Positions 10,930 to 20,730 of a stretch of DNA of 64,000 bases are shown here, piece after piece (the stretch's first letter is position 1; each line of letters starts with the position of its first letter). Under the pieces are notes generated by a model. The model saw only the letters and a program-made list of their open reading frames with translations. It searched no databases and was not told where the DNA came from. The stretch is from Selaginella moellendorffii. Taxonomy: Eukaryota > Streptophyta > Lycopodiopsida > Selaginellales > Selaginellaceae. Both the position numbers and the translations under genes were made by a program. The DNA is taken from assembly GCF_000143415.4 (NCBI RefSeq), contig NW_003314263.1, positions 4,277,946 to 4,341,945 of the forward strand, written 5' to 3'.

Positions 10930-12657
10930 TTGATCGAGACAATGCTCTCGGTCGTTCAAGACATTCCTGAAGGCTTGGTTGAGACATTGCTTGCTGGCGT
11001 GGACATTCCGGAAGTTCCTCGCAGCTACGTCGATGCTCTTGCCTCTCCTAACAGAGACAAATGGGTTGCAGCCTTTGATGAGGAGTATAACTCCTTTCTC
11101 AAGAACAACACCTTCTCCTTGGTGGAAAGAGCTCTGGCCGGGCGTAAACTAGTGAAATCCATGTGGATTCCTAGTATCAAGCTCAACCCAGACCACACCA
11201 TTGCTCGCTACAAGGCTCGCTTGGTGGCGAAAGGCTACTCTCAAGTGGCTGGTGTGGATTACACTGAGACGTTTGCCCCAGTGGTCAAGCTGACTACCAT
11301 TCGCACCTTGCTCGCTTTAGCAGCTGCGCACAATTGGCACGTACACCAGATGGATGTCAAGACGGCTTTCCTGAATGGAGAGCTTGATGAGGACATCTAT
11401 ATGGAGCAGCCAGAAGGCTACAAGGTCCCAGGACAAGAGAGCCACGTTTGGAAGCTCCACAAGGCGATTTATGGCTTGAAGCAAACCTCTCGCCAATGGT
11501 ACAAACAGCTTGATGATTTTCTTGTGAAATCTCACTTTTCCAGGAGCAAGAACGATCCGAATCTCTACTTTAAACGAGTGGGAGATGAAGTGATTTACAT
11601 CGCTGTGTATGTAGACGACACTCTACTCGTTTGCAACAGCCTTGCTTTCCTAGCTAAAATCAAGGTGGCTTTCTCATCTCATTTTGAGATGAAGGACCTT
11701 GGTGAAGCTCGCTACTGCCTTGGCATCCAGATTGATCGCAGAAAAGATGGCTCCCTCTTTCTGCATCAAACCAAGTATGTGGAAGATGTCCTGCAACGAT
11801 TCAGCATGGACTCTTGTGCGCCTGCACCCACGCCAATGGTTGCTGGCTTAAGACTTTCAAAGGATACATCTCCTTCTACAGACTCGGATAGGAGGAAAAT
11901 GGCGAACGTTCCTTACCGAAGTGCCGTGGGAAGCTTGATGTACCTGGTGGTGTGCACGCGACCAGACATTGCCTTCTCAGTGAGCATGGTAAGCAGGTTT
12001 CTCGACAATCCAGGCCCTGCACATTGGCAAGCAGTAAAAAGAATTTTTCGGTACTTACGAGCTACCACTTCTTTTGGCTTACTTTACACGCCAAAAGTCA
12101 CACGCTTACAGGGCTACTGTGATTCGGACTGGGCTGGCTGCCCAGATTCACGAAGATCACACACAGGCTATTTTTTTAGCTTGCAACAAGCAGCTCTTTC
12201 TTGGAGCAGCAAGAAACAGAGTGTTGTGGCCTGCTCTAGCTGCGAAGCTGAGTATATGGCTGCTAGCGCTGCTTGCAAGGAGGCCATCTGGCTTCGTCGT
12301 CTTCTAACGGACATGGAACACTCTCTTCCAGGTTCAACAGCGATCTATTGCGACAATCAGGGTTGCATTGCCTTAAGCAAGAATCGCAAGATCAATTCAA
12401 GAACAAAGCACATGGACACAGTACACCATTTTCTTCGAGACCAATATGAAGATGGAATCGTCGAGCTTGTGTATTGTTCTACTCAGGACATGCCTGCTGA
12501 CGTTCTGACCAAGGCACTCTCCCAGCCGAAATTTTCTCAGTTTCGGGCTGCACTTGGCGTCTGCCCGAGTGGGAGTGTTACGGTGGCAAGCCGTACGATG
12601 TACGGACCAGTGCCAGCTAGGACGCCAGGAGACGCGTCGTTTTTGGTTGTATATTGA
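10930..12657 (+). CDS. Copia 2 reverse transcriptase-RNase H, intact frame
   Basis: 575 codons without a stop. The RT part starts near SYVDALASPNRDKWVAAFDE, has YKARLVAKGYSQ and DVKTAFLNGELDEDIYMEQP, and the catalytic YVDD at about 11608-11619. RNase H shows YCDSDWAGCPDSRRSHTGY, SSCEAEYMAAS, YCDNQGC and the ending ADVLTKALSQPKF. Despite the loss of Gag, protease and part of integrase, the RT/RNase H frame has not decayed. Recent insertion is the simplest explanation. Confidence 0.92.
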   Translation: MIETMLSVVQDIPEGLVETLLAGVDIPEVPRSYVDALASPNRDKWVAAFDEEYNSFLKNNTFSLVERALAGRKLVKSMWIPSIKLNPDHTIARYKARLVAKGYSQVAGVDYTETFAPVVKLTTIRTLLALAAAHNWHVHQMDVKTAFLNGELDEDIYMEQPEGYKVPGQESHVWKLHKAIYGLKQTSRQWYKQLDDFLVKSHFSRSKNDPNLYFKRVGDEVIYIAVYVDDTLLVCNSLAFLAKIKVAFSSHFEMKDLGEARYCLGIQIDRRKDGSLFLHQTKYVEDVLQRFSMDSCAPAPTPMVAGLRLSKDTSPSTDSDRRKMANVPYRSAVGSLMYLVVCTRPDIAFSVSMVSRFLDNPGPAHWQAVKRIFRYLRATTSFGLLYTPKVTRLQGYCDSDWAGCPDSRRSHTGYFFSLQQAALSWSSKKQSVVACSSCEAEYMAASAACKEAIWLRRLLTDMEHSLPGSTAIYCDNQGCIALSKNRKINSRTKHMDTVHHFLRDQYEDGIVELVYCSTQDMPADVLTKALSQPKFSQFRAALGVCPSGSVTVASRTMYGPVPARTPGDASFLVVY

Positions 12658-12702
12658 CCAAAATCTCATGAATAAAAATTCATTCGATGGTCAAACACAA
12701 CA
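12576..12702 (+). repeat. Copia 2 right LTR
   Basis: 127 bp, ending ACACAACA immediately before the duplicated target GAGAC. The RT/RNase H frame runs into it (VTVASRTMYG...) and stops at 12657. Confidence 0.9.
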
Positions 12703-12796
12703 GAGACAACTATGTAAAAGGTACTTGTAGTGTGTACGTATGTATGTAGGTAGTGTCGACAGATCCAGGTAGTTAAACTGCGAGAGACCACAAACT

Positions 12797-13505
12797 TTGG
12801 AGAATTTTCCAGAGAGAGCAAAGCAAGATTTCTTACCTGTGGACATCCCGGCTACGTGGGAAGCCATGGAAGAATGCTTTCGAAAGGGGCTGGCCAAGGC
12901 AATCGGTGTGAGTAACTTTAGCACGAAAAAGCTGCACGACTTGCTTCAACATGCAAAGATCACTCCTGCAGTGGATCAGGTAACACCATGATCTTCAAGA
13001 AAACTTCTACCAAGTTGTGTTGTCACTCTTCAAGGTTGAGTTACATCCATTGTGGCAGCAAGGGCAGTTGACAGACTTGTGCAAGAGAAATTGTGTCCAG
13101 GTGATTGCTTGGTCACCTCTAGGTGGTCTTGGCAAGCCTTGGGGAAGCAAATCCGTACTAGAGCATCCTGTTATCCAGGAAATCGCTCTAAAGCACCACA
13201 AATCTCCTGCTCAGGTACATATTTTTCTTAAGTTTCATTCATCCATGCGTACAGGCGATCATACGATGGCTCACGGAAATCCATGTAGCTCCCGTTGTCA
13301 AGAGCTACAACTCCCAGACACTGCTGGAAAACATTAACAGCTTCGATTTCAGCTTCATTAACAGCTTCGATTTCAGCTTGGCAGACGAGGACCATAAACG
13401 AATTGAGACCATCGCACAGGAAAGGCTTGGTATGTGGGATGCTTTGTGTAATTTCACTACCAGTCCTTACAAGTCATTGTTTGAGCTATGGGATGGAGAG
13501 ATTTG
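12797..13505 (+). pseudogene. Truncated aldo/keto reductase fragment (copy A2)
   Basis: It has the same three exon blocks as A1, preceded by the same unrelated leader. It keeps the stretch WSPLGGLGKPWGSK that A1 has lost, and the QERLGMWDALCNF stretch. In the last exon the block ATTAACAGCTTCGATTTCAG is tandemly duplicated (about 13335-13377), adding about seven codons. The normal stop is lost because homology breaks off at about 13505, inside the final codons. Exons 1-2 are missing, as in A1, so this is a decayed duplicate. Confidence 0.8.
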
Positions 13506-13628
13506 GGGAGATTTATTCTGGGCATATCCTAAAATTTAACGGTTAAGATTAGACAATGTAAAATTATGACTTTTGGAACCATAAAAAAATGGCAAATGTC
13601 TTTTAGGGCACGTGACCATAAGGAGAGC

Positions 13629-13632
<4 letters not shown>

Positions 13633-13691
<59 letters not shown>

Positions 13692-13711
13692 CTGTCTGTG
13701 TGTGTGTGTGT
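13633..13711 (+). repeat. (CT)n/(TG)n microsatellite
   Basis: About 24 CT units are followed by TGTGTGTGTC and TGTCTGTG runs. It ends just before TCATTGCAG, a good plant 3' splice acceptor for the exon that follows, so it may form the polypyrimidine tract of an intron. Confidence 0.9.
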
Positions 13712-14495
13712 CCTCATTGCAGAGCACCTCAGTAGTTGATTTCAGATCATACTTTCCTGGTGGACCATTCAAAGAACCATGGAATGATTTAGAAGGCTAC
13801 AGTCAGCCGTACCTGAAGAACTGAAGCTGCCACCGGTTGGTTCATTCTCGAGTTCAAAAGCTCAGGATACCATGGTTAATGGCCATGTGCTGGAAAATGA
13901 CAATCATTTAACCCATGCCAAAACGTTCTTCAACAGGAGAATTATTGAGTTCGTGAAGAAACGAGTCGCATTTATGGAAAAAGTACTCAACTCAGAATAT
14001 CATCTGGTAAAAGAGTCTCAACCCCCCTATCGTTGTCCCTGAGATTCTAACTTGAGATGTTCCAGGATGACCAAGATATTCTGGCCAATTGCAGCAACAG
14101 CGGCATCGAGCCTGGCGAGGGACCAAAAACCTTCTACCAAAAGCCGCAACCTACATTTGTTCCTTATCCAACACCTTTGAGTGAGTTCCTTTGATTTAGA
14201 CACTAGAAAAAACTCTTAACACGTTCATTTTTGGACTGCTCCAGAAGAAGTCCTGGGAACGGCACTGGATAACAATCCTAAGCGGCTGAAAGTCCCAGCC
14301 TATTACAACGAGGTTGTGTTTGTTTCTCCGTTTGCATGGCTTTCTCTGTGTCGCCATAGTTGTGCTTGATGATCAGCGAGAACAGGCTCGACGCCTTCCA
14401 GACTTACGCGGGGAACAAATCTGCCGGCATCCGCCTGTGCAGGTGCATTTGGCAGATCGACGTGCTCTGCTCGGAAATGCAACGAGGATTGGGAG

Positions 14496-15200
14496 CATAG
14501 TTGCCGGAAACCGTATGAAACTAAAAAAACGTAATGTTTTAAACGCGTTAAAAAACGCCGTTCTAAACTCCCAACGCGTTTGCACTATTTGCGAAAAGAG
14601 ACAAAAGTTTCTTTAGGGTTTCTTTAGGGTTTCTTCAGAACTTCATAAGGGATCTCCCTCATTGCCTTGCACGTTTTCACACCTCTTGCCCAAACTCCAG
14701 CAAGATGTGCTCGCACTCGCTCCGCTCCCCCAGTGTGAATCTCATGACAATACTTACATGTCCAATGCCGCTCTGCTTGTATCACATGCTTCCAGCTCCA
14801 GCATTCGCAGTGTCCTCCAATTCCTGCCATGAACCCTTAAAAAATCTCGCAGCAGTTTTTCCGATTTCGAGCTAGCAGACCCAGCAGATGCCGATGATGG
14901 GCATCTGCTGCAGCAAGCCACACAGGGTTCAGGGGGGCCAGCAGAATCTATGGTGGCAAGCACGGAGAACTGGTCCAGTGCTGAGACAAGCAGAACAGCG
15001 AAATGGCTTCTTCTTTCATTTGTTTTATTATGTTATTCGGTTGGGTTTTATAAACTTAATATTAGATTAAAGTGTCTTTAGTAAATATTAGTGTTTTCTT
15101 AATCATTTTAGGCAAGCGTTTGATTGTCCTGAAAAAAACGTTTTAAACGGCGTTTAAACGTGGACGCGTTTGAACATTTGCACGTCTAGCTGCAACTATG
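14496..15200 (-). mobile_element. Non-autonomous hAT-type DNA transposon
   Basis: The 705-bp element has terminal inverted repeats CATAGTTGC...GCAACTATG and is flanked by a perfect 8-bp target duplication ATTGGGAG (14488-14495 and 15201-15208). Eight bp is the hallmark of hAT elements. Both ends carry subterminal motifs of the TTTAAACGCGTTT type. Inside, on the minus strand near 14640-14830, is a BED-type zinc-finger remnant: RHWTCKYCHEIHTGGAERVR followed by AHLAG. BED fingers are typical of hAT transposases. No catalytic domain remains. Confidence 0.88.
14624..14830 (-). pseudogene. BED zinc-finger fragment of a hAT transposase
   Basis: The 68-codon frame contains C-x2-C (CKYC) followed 15 residues later by a His, in the order expected for a BED finger (WxCKYC...GGxxRxxxHLAG). 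The expected second zinc-pair cysteine is in VKTCKAM. BED fingers bind DNA in hAT transposases and derived host genes. The fragment lies inside the 705-bp element and has no downstream transposase, so it is a leftover. Confidence 0.65.
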
Positions 15201-15277
15201 ATTGGGAGTGAAAGGCAAAGAGGCTATGTGGCAGGGATGACGTCTCGGACAATGAGGGGATTCACGTTGTCATCGAT

Positions 15278-15475
15278 GACTAGAATCAAGGTTCTTCACT
15301 CTTGCTCGTCGCTATTCTTTTTTTGAGTCTCTCAAGTCCCTGTTTGTTCCAGGTTCTCGAGGCTGAAACCACGACTAGAATCAAGGTTTTTCACTCTCTT
15401 GCTCTTTGCTATTCTCTTTTGAGGCTTAAAGTTCCTGTTTGTTCCAGGTGCTCAAGGCTGGAACCAAGAGAAAAA
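15278..15475 (+). repeat. Tandem duplication of an exon-intron unit (about 90-95 bp)
   Basis: GACTAGAATCAAGGTTCTTC at 15279 recurs near 15373 as GACTAGAATCAAGGTTTTTC, and both copies continue through TCCCTGTTTGTTCCAGGT-like sequence. Each unit holds a mini-exon end, a donor AAG|GT, a pyrimidine-rich intron and an acceptor TTCCAG|GT. The result is two near-identical introns in series. Confidence 0.75.
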
Positions 15476-16578
15476 ATAGAAATTTTCGTCCACAGTTTGC
15501 TTCCTTGTTCTTCAGTTTTGCGTTTTTAATGCATTGAGAGGGATTTCTAATTTGCAGCGTGATAGTCATACTGGACAGCCATACATGGTGCTCTTCAGTT
15601 TATGACAAGTTCTCTTGAGGAAGATGGAATACTCTCTTATAACGGTTATGGCTGTTCATATCTGAGGGTTTCATGTCTAACTCTCTCTCGTGTCACTTTG
15701 CAGCATTAGGAACAAAACAAGGAGAGCGAGCTCCTTGTTTCTTCACTGTTGATAAGTTTCTTTCTCGCATTTTTTGCAGTTGTGTCGCCACTGTTTCTGA
15801 GTCTCCAGAATGAATGCTTTGGAAATGGGTATGTATATGATTTACGGTCTTTGCAACGTAAGTTGAATGTGTTTGCAAAAGAACAGGTCATGAGTACTGG
15901 GAAGATGAAAGCATTGAAGAAAAAAAGCCAGCATGCAGGCAAATGATGAACATATTTCACCCATATGATCCTGTCGCTACAGGTATCAATATACTGCTGT
16001 GTTAGCAGTGTTTACATTTATCCTTTCGTCTTGATTACAAAGTGGAACCTCTGATATCTATTCTTTTTGGAGAAAGTCAGTGAATATCTTGGGATACAGG
16101 TAAACATAGTGCTTTGTACGTTTTGCTATCAAAGCTAGAGGAAGTTCTTCGGTTGGGGTATGGTTTTGTCACAGCTTTTTACGGCAGTATGGTGACAGAA
16201 AGGCTATCTAGAAGTCCCAATGGTAGAGTCAACTTAATGCTACAGGTAAGTCTTGCTCTTTGCTATCACGTCATTCTCGTGTGGATCCAGGATACAAAAT
16301 TTAAGCACCACTACAAATCGCTATCTGATCAACGACAGCAGTGGCTGGATAGAGAGAGGAGATTTGGAGTCGGAATCACAGCAGTAGCAGTAGCAGCAGC
16401 AGCATCACCAGTGAGAAGATCTCAAGGCCATGAGAATCCTCCACCAGTTTGGGATCAGTCACATGTACGTAGCGGCCAGGTGAGAAGGGCAGTGCGAGGG
16501 ACAGGGACGAAGATCTCACAAGGGACACGGATGAAGATCTTACAGGGTCTGTCATCACCCACGAGCAGCAGAGATTGA

Positions 16579-17830
16579 TGAGGTCCTGGTTTGCTCTATC
16601 ACTTTGGAGCCATTTCTGAGTGGCAAGGTGAGCTTCAACGTGGTGGCAGTGATTCAGAGCAGCAGCTCTAGAAGTGGTAATGATGACCATGCATTTCTCT
16701 ACAGGGACACGGTGCTGTACAAATCCAATTACTATCAGCATCACATGTCTGAGGACAAATTAAGTGAAGTGGTGCCAGATTCAATTGTATTTGTGTTGTA
16801 ATACTACATTATATATAAGGTGTCTCCTACCCTTGACTGGCTACAAAAACTAGCAAATGTCTTTCCCTCTTTGCTCTAAGTGAGCACTCTGACCAACACA
16901 CATAACAGTAACATATGTGTCGAGAAGGCCAAGTACAAGCCCACTGCTCAGTTCAAGCTCAAAGTCACCTTGCTTCTCTACATTTATATCAACAGCTCCT
17001 CTACATAATCAAGCTGTGTATTCCACATGAACCATGGAGCCTATAGTTGGCTTGTCGCAAGATGTCTCTTCTCCTCTGGTATTCCTGTTGAAGCACTAAG
17101 CAACAAGTAAGCATTACAAAGCTTACACCATCACTCACAGTCACTTTCGCAAAAGCTTACTTAAATTCCACGCTTGTGCAAACTCAGAATCATGTAAATA
17201 TGAGCGCACACTCGCAGTTATGCTCGCTGTCCCAATACAGAATTTTCCTCCTCTTTAGTGCTACTGATATCAGCACATGGAACTAAAGAGAATCCAATCA
17301 CTGCGAAGAGGAACCCACCAAAAAAATTCCCTCCCGTGCTGTTTAGAACTCTCATAGCAGGCCGGAAGATAGGGCTTCACGCATTCTTCCAGGGCTTGAG
17401 CATGGAGTTGGGACGGTAGCATTCTCTGTGGTAGTGCCATTGCAAGGGATTTCAATATAACATGTTCTTGGGGCCTAGATCGAGAAGCTTTATGGAACCA
17501 CTCCACTGGAATCATCTCCACATGGTGGGGTAGCCTCGAGCAGATTGTTATGATGATCCCTATTTGTCTCTGTCTTTCCTGCACATGATGTGGTGGAGAA
17601 CACAAGGACAACAACAACATTGGCTTCGCATAATGAGCCTCTGGGAAAGTCTTGCAAACAGTTCCATACGGTTCTCAACTATTTGCGGCGTATGGATCAC
17701 AGATGTGGTGACTCTTGTACTCAGTGTGCTGCCTAACTCTTCACTTATTTCCGGAGCAGCAAAAACACTTATACAGGAATCGGCAGCCCTAAATTCTAGG
17801 AATATGCCCAGGAAGAAGGAGAATTGTTCT
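16579..17830. other. Intergenic sequence without recognisable gene
   Basis: Only short frames without family resemblance are present. From about 17776 onward the sequence is the 3' flank of the right-arm LAX gene and the inner boundary of the right inverted-repeat arm. Confidence 0.5.
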
Positions 17831-19508
17831 CTACTTTGGAGGTGCGCAGCGATAGCACTTTGGAAAGGGCCTGGTTCCCTCCAACACCTTGACGAAAGTG
17901 TGGACGTCGCCCCACAGGCCCAGCCCACATTGCATGACCAGCATCCACAGGATAATCCCCAGGCAAACGCTCAAATCCACCCCCCAGCCCAGCCTCGACA
18001 GGGATTTGGAGCCTCGCCGCGGCCGCGGCAACCAAAAGACTGCGATGTAAGCCGCGCACGGGATGATGAAGAAGTTCCAGGACACAAGGATGGCGTCCAA
18101 GAGCTTGTTGATTGCACCGAAGAAAGGGAAGGCGAGAGCGGTGATCCACAGCGCCAGGAACACCGGTATCCGGGACAACGTTCGCTTCACGTAGCTTGGT
18201 GAGTCGTGGATGCGCACTATCTTCTCCCACGTCGCGTAGAGTGCGAGGGAGTACATGCCAAAGTTGATAACCTGATGAATTGGGTTTCTCTCGATCGATC
18301 AGAGAAGATGTAGAACTTGGAGCTCATATGGATCCATGGTATACTAACCACATGAAGGAGGATGAGGACGTTGGCACTGTCGTGAAACTTTGATCTTGGG
18401 AGTAGCAACATTGCGTTTGGGGTGGCGAGAAGCTTGTCTCCAAATTTGCGTTCCATGCTGATGCTTGGAAGCATGACCACCACCAAAATGCAAGCCATCC
18501 CGTAGAGATTTGCTGCCTGGTACTCGTCAGGCTTCCACATTGCATCCATGATCTCCCTTGTAGTGAAAACACATTATCAAGTATGAAACTTTACTAGTGT
18601 GACATGATCTTACACAGGGATGGGAACGTTTCCGAGGATCAGCATCCCGACCAAACCGGTAAAATATTCCTGGGAGCTTCGTGGTGACGAATGACTGACG
18701 TTTCCGGCCTGTGGGAATGATTTTAGTAATGATTGAAAAGTATAGTCTTGCCTTTCTGTCAAACAGCGTTGCTATTGTCATGTAAGCAGAGTCAAAGATA
18801 ATAGTGACCACTCCCAGGAACGACCAAACTCTGTAGTTGTGAGCGCTCGGGAAAAGAATTGGCAGCGAGAAGATTGCCCCAAACACAAACGTCCAGGTTC
18901 TCTTGTCCAAGTTGTCATTCACGGTGTATGCCACACTGCCCCAATTGACAAGGAAGTCTGAGATATGATCGAGAGTGACAAAAAAAATGTCAGAAAGAAC
19001 TCTCACTTGCTACATGCTATCAGTTGAGCCGATGAAACATAGAAGAGTGTGACAATGTTGAACACGAGGGAAACAATCTTCCATTTAGATCCCAGAAGCC
19101 CTCCAATAACTTCGTGAAGCTGCGGTGCTCTTAAGTGGTCGATTCTAAAACTCTTTGATTGTACCTGAGTCGTGTGCCAGGGTTGATTCGCTGTTGTCTC
19201 TGGATTCACCATCCGCTTGTGTCTCAAGTAGAGAACATTTATCGCGGATTGAGACCACAATCCCATCGCCGATAGAAGGAGCTGGAAAACAATGGCCGAA
19301 GGCAGCCCCAATTGAGCAGTGGATTGTGGAAAAGTGAGGAGCCGCGAAGCCAGCTACACATGTTTGTATGATACTAGTCAGGCACATCTATCTCGAGAAA
19401 TCAGTGAGAAACCTTCGCAGCAACAATGTTGAGCCAGGCATCGAATGTGGAGCCTCCGTGCCACAAGAGACGAAGAGCGGCTTGATCCCATGATTTTGTT
19501 GCGGACAT
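17831..19508 (-). CDS. AUX1/LAX-like auxin influx carrier (right-arm copy)
   Basis: Six exons (19508-19413, 19353-19007, 18935-18752, 18708-18614, 18556-18349, 18271-17831) give 456 aa, close to the usual 460-490. I chose the ATG giving MSATKSWDQAALRLLWHGGS because it keeps the family start. AUX1/LAX hallmarks are VNDNLDKRTW, SAHNYRVWSFLG, EIMDAMWKPDEYQ, FGDKLL, ALYATWEKIV and the C-terminal KCYRCAPP (AUX1: KCYQC-PP). The family imports auxin with protons across the plasma membrane. Intron 3 (18751-18709, 43 nt) has a GC-AG border with donor AAG|GCAAGA; all others are GT-AG. The protein is divergent from canonical AUX1 in its second helix region. Transport of auxin itself is inferred, not shown. 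Confidence 0.88.
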
Positions 19509-20730
19509 GGGAGAATGGAAAGTTATCTTGTTCACTCACCGTGTTATCTAGGACGAAAGGCTGACGTGGTCCCCCCCCCCCCATCTGTCAAGAAAATTAA
19601 GTGGGGTTGGACACGTTTTGAGCGACAGTGTACCACCTTTGAAGATAGAAACACTTGGGAGACGGTCTCGTGACTGGGTGGTCAAAACGCATGGAGCGAT
19701 GATGCTTCTGATGAGTAGGGCGTCTCGATCATGACTTCAATGGAGCTCCTGACAAATTCATGGAGGAGAGCTTTCGCAATTTTTCATGTGGGATGGAGGG
19801 ACAGCCTTGATTGAAACGATCAATTTGCAAACCTATTGTCAGAAATAAACACCATTCTTTATTTAGGTGGACCCCATTTGTTTATTTGGACGTCATACAC
19901 CTCATTATTATAAATTAAAGATTATTCTAGTATATTATTTTTCAATTATTTAAGTATTTAAAGGTAAAAAATAAATTATACTTTTTATTGTTGGAATAAG
20001 ACCAACTGTAATACAAAAAGTAAATGAATTTACCTTACTATTAGTTCTCTTAGTAAGATCAGAAAAAGAAAGAATACTATCTAATGATGGTCTACACATT
20101 CCAATCTAGCCATAATGCTAAACAGAATGAACAAAATAAGAAAGAAAATATAAGAAGGAACACAAATATAAACACAATTAGGAAAAACCTAAACCAAGCA
20201 GAGGTTATATACTTAATTATAAAATTATAATTGTTTCTGGATTTTGTTGAGTGAGCAAGCACAGAGTTTTGATTCAATTTTCTTTGGCAATGGCAAAAGG
20301 TGTGGATGGATAATAATACAAGTGAGGCGAGGTAGTCAGATTTGTTCACATGGACATCATATGATCAATAGTAAATTCATTTACTTCACCACAAACAGCC
20401 TTAATAGCCAAAGGCACCATTATAACTACTAATTAAAATTTAATGTTACTAATTTAAAATTAATCATTAAACATTTAGGGTAATTCACTAATTCATTCTT
20501 TAGGGTTTTACAAATATAAGAAGTAAGGAAACCCGACCGTGACTTTCTGACCTTTTGAGTTTAAGCAAGACTTTTTGAGTTTAAGCGAGAATCAAATTGC
20601 ACAATCCTTTTTTGAAGATTCACGAGATCACCTTGATTCTCACGAATCTTCAAAAAAGGCTTGTTACCATGACTTTTGATTTTGGATTTTTTGCCAAGGG
20701 CCTTCACCTCTGCGGGATGTCGAGATAGAT
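19509..20730. other. Spacer between divergent LAX and AVT1 genes with an AT-rich insertion
   Basis: The outer parts match the left-arm spacer in inverse orientation. An AT-rich block of about 720 bp (about 19815-20535) is absent from the left arm. It has no terminal repeats that I can see and no ORF of interest, so it was either inserted here or lost on the left. A run of 12 C lies at 19571-19582. The spacer should contain both promoters. Confidence 0.6.
20606..20659. repeat. Perfect 16-bp inverted repeat
   Basis: CCTTTTTTGAAGATTC (20606-20621) and GAATCTTCAAAAAAGG (20644-20659) are perfect complements around a 22-nt loop, about 70 bp upstream of the AVT1 start. The left arm retains only a mutated version. 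Confidence 0.85.

Larger units (their letters stand above)
9958..12702 (+). mobile_element. Ty1/Copia LTR retrotransposon 2 (internally deleted)
   Basis: The LTRs begin TGTTACGGTGGCAAGCC and end ACACAACA. The left copy is 110 bp, the right 127 bp; the left lacks about 17 bp. Flanks are GAGAA and GAGAC, and the empty site is visible in copy 1 of the segment (GGAGAAAACTATG near 450-464), so the target duplication is 5 bp. A good primer-binding site TGGTATCAGAGCA lies at 10068-10080. Only about 140 bp separate it from integrase sequence: Gag, protease and the integrase N-terminus are missing. RT/RNase H remains fully open. Confidence 0.95.
13722..16578 (+). pseudogene. Decayed multi-exon gene with DDHD-phospholipase-like C-terminal blocks
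   Basis: Exon-like blocks with plausible acceptors follow one another on the plus strand. Early blocks (FPGGPFKEPWNDLEG near 13751, RRIIEFVKKRVAFMEK near 13936, PTFVPYPTP near 14151) are not recognised. Later blocks resemble the DDHD domain of SGR2/PA-PLA1-type phospholipases: VSPLFLSLQNE near 15782, then HEYWEDESIEEKKPACRQMM with NIFHPYDPVA (about 15889-15978), then VEPLISILFG near 16043 and GRVNLMLQ near 16222. In the family these lie just after the catalytic region. A hAT-type element (14496-15200) and an exon/intron tandem duplication interrupt it. The lipase GxSxG motif is not seen. The DDHD assignment is moderate. Confidence 0.5.

Noticed and set aside
13529-13824. Frames of poly(Ser-Leu) or poly(Arg-Glu)
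   Set aside because: These are translations of the CT/GA microsatellite.
17564-18202. 212-codon plus-strand frame
   Set aside because: It is antisense to the last exon of the intact LAX gene and has no family motif.
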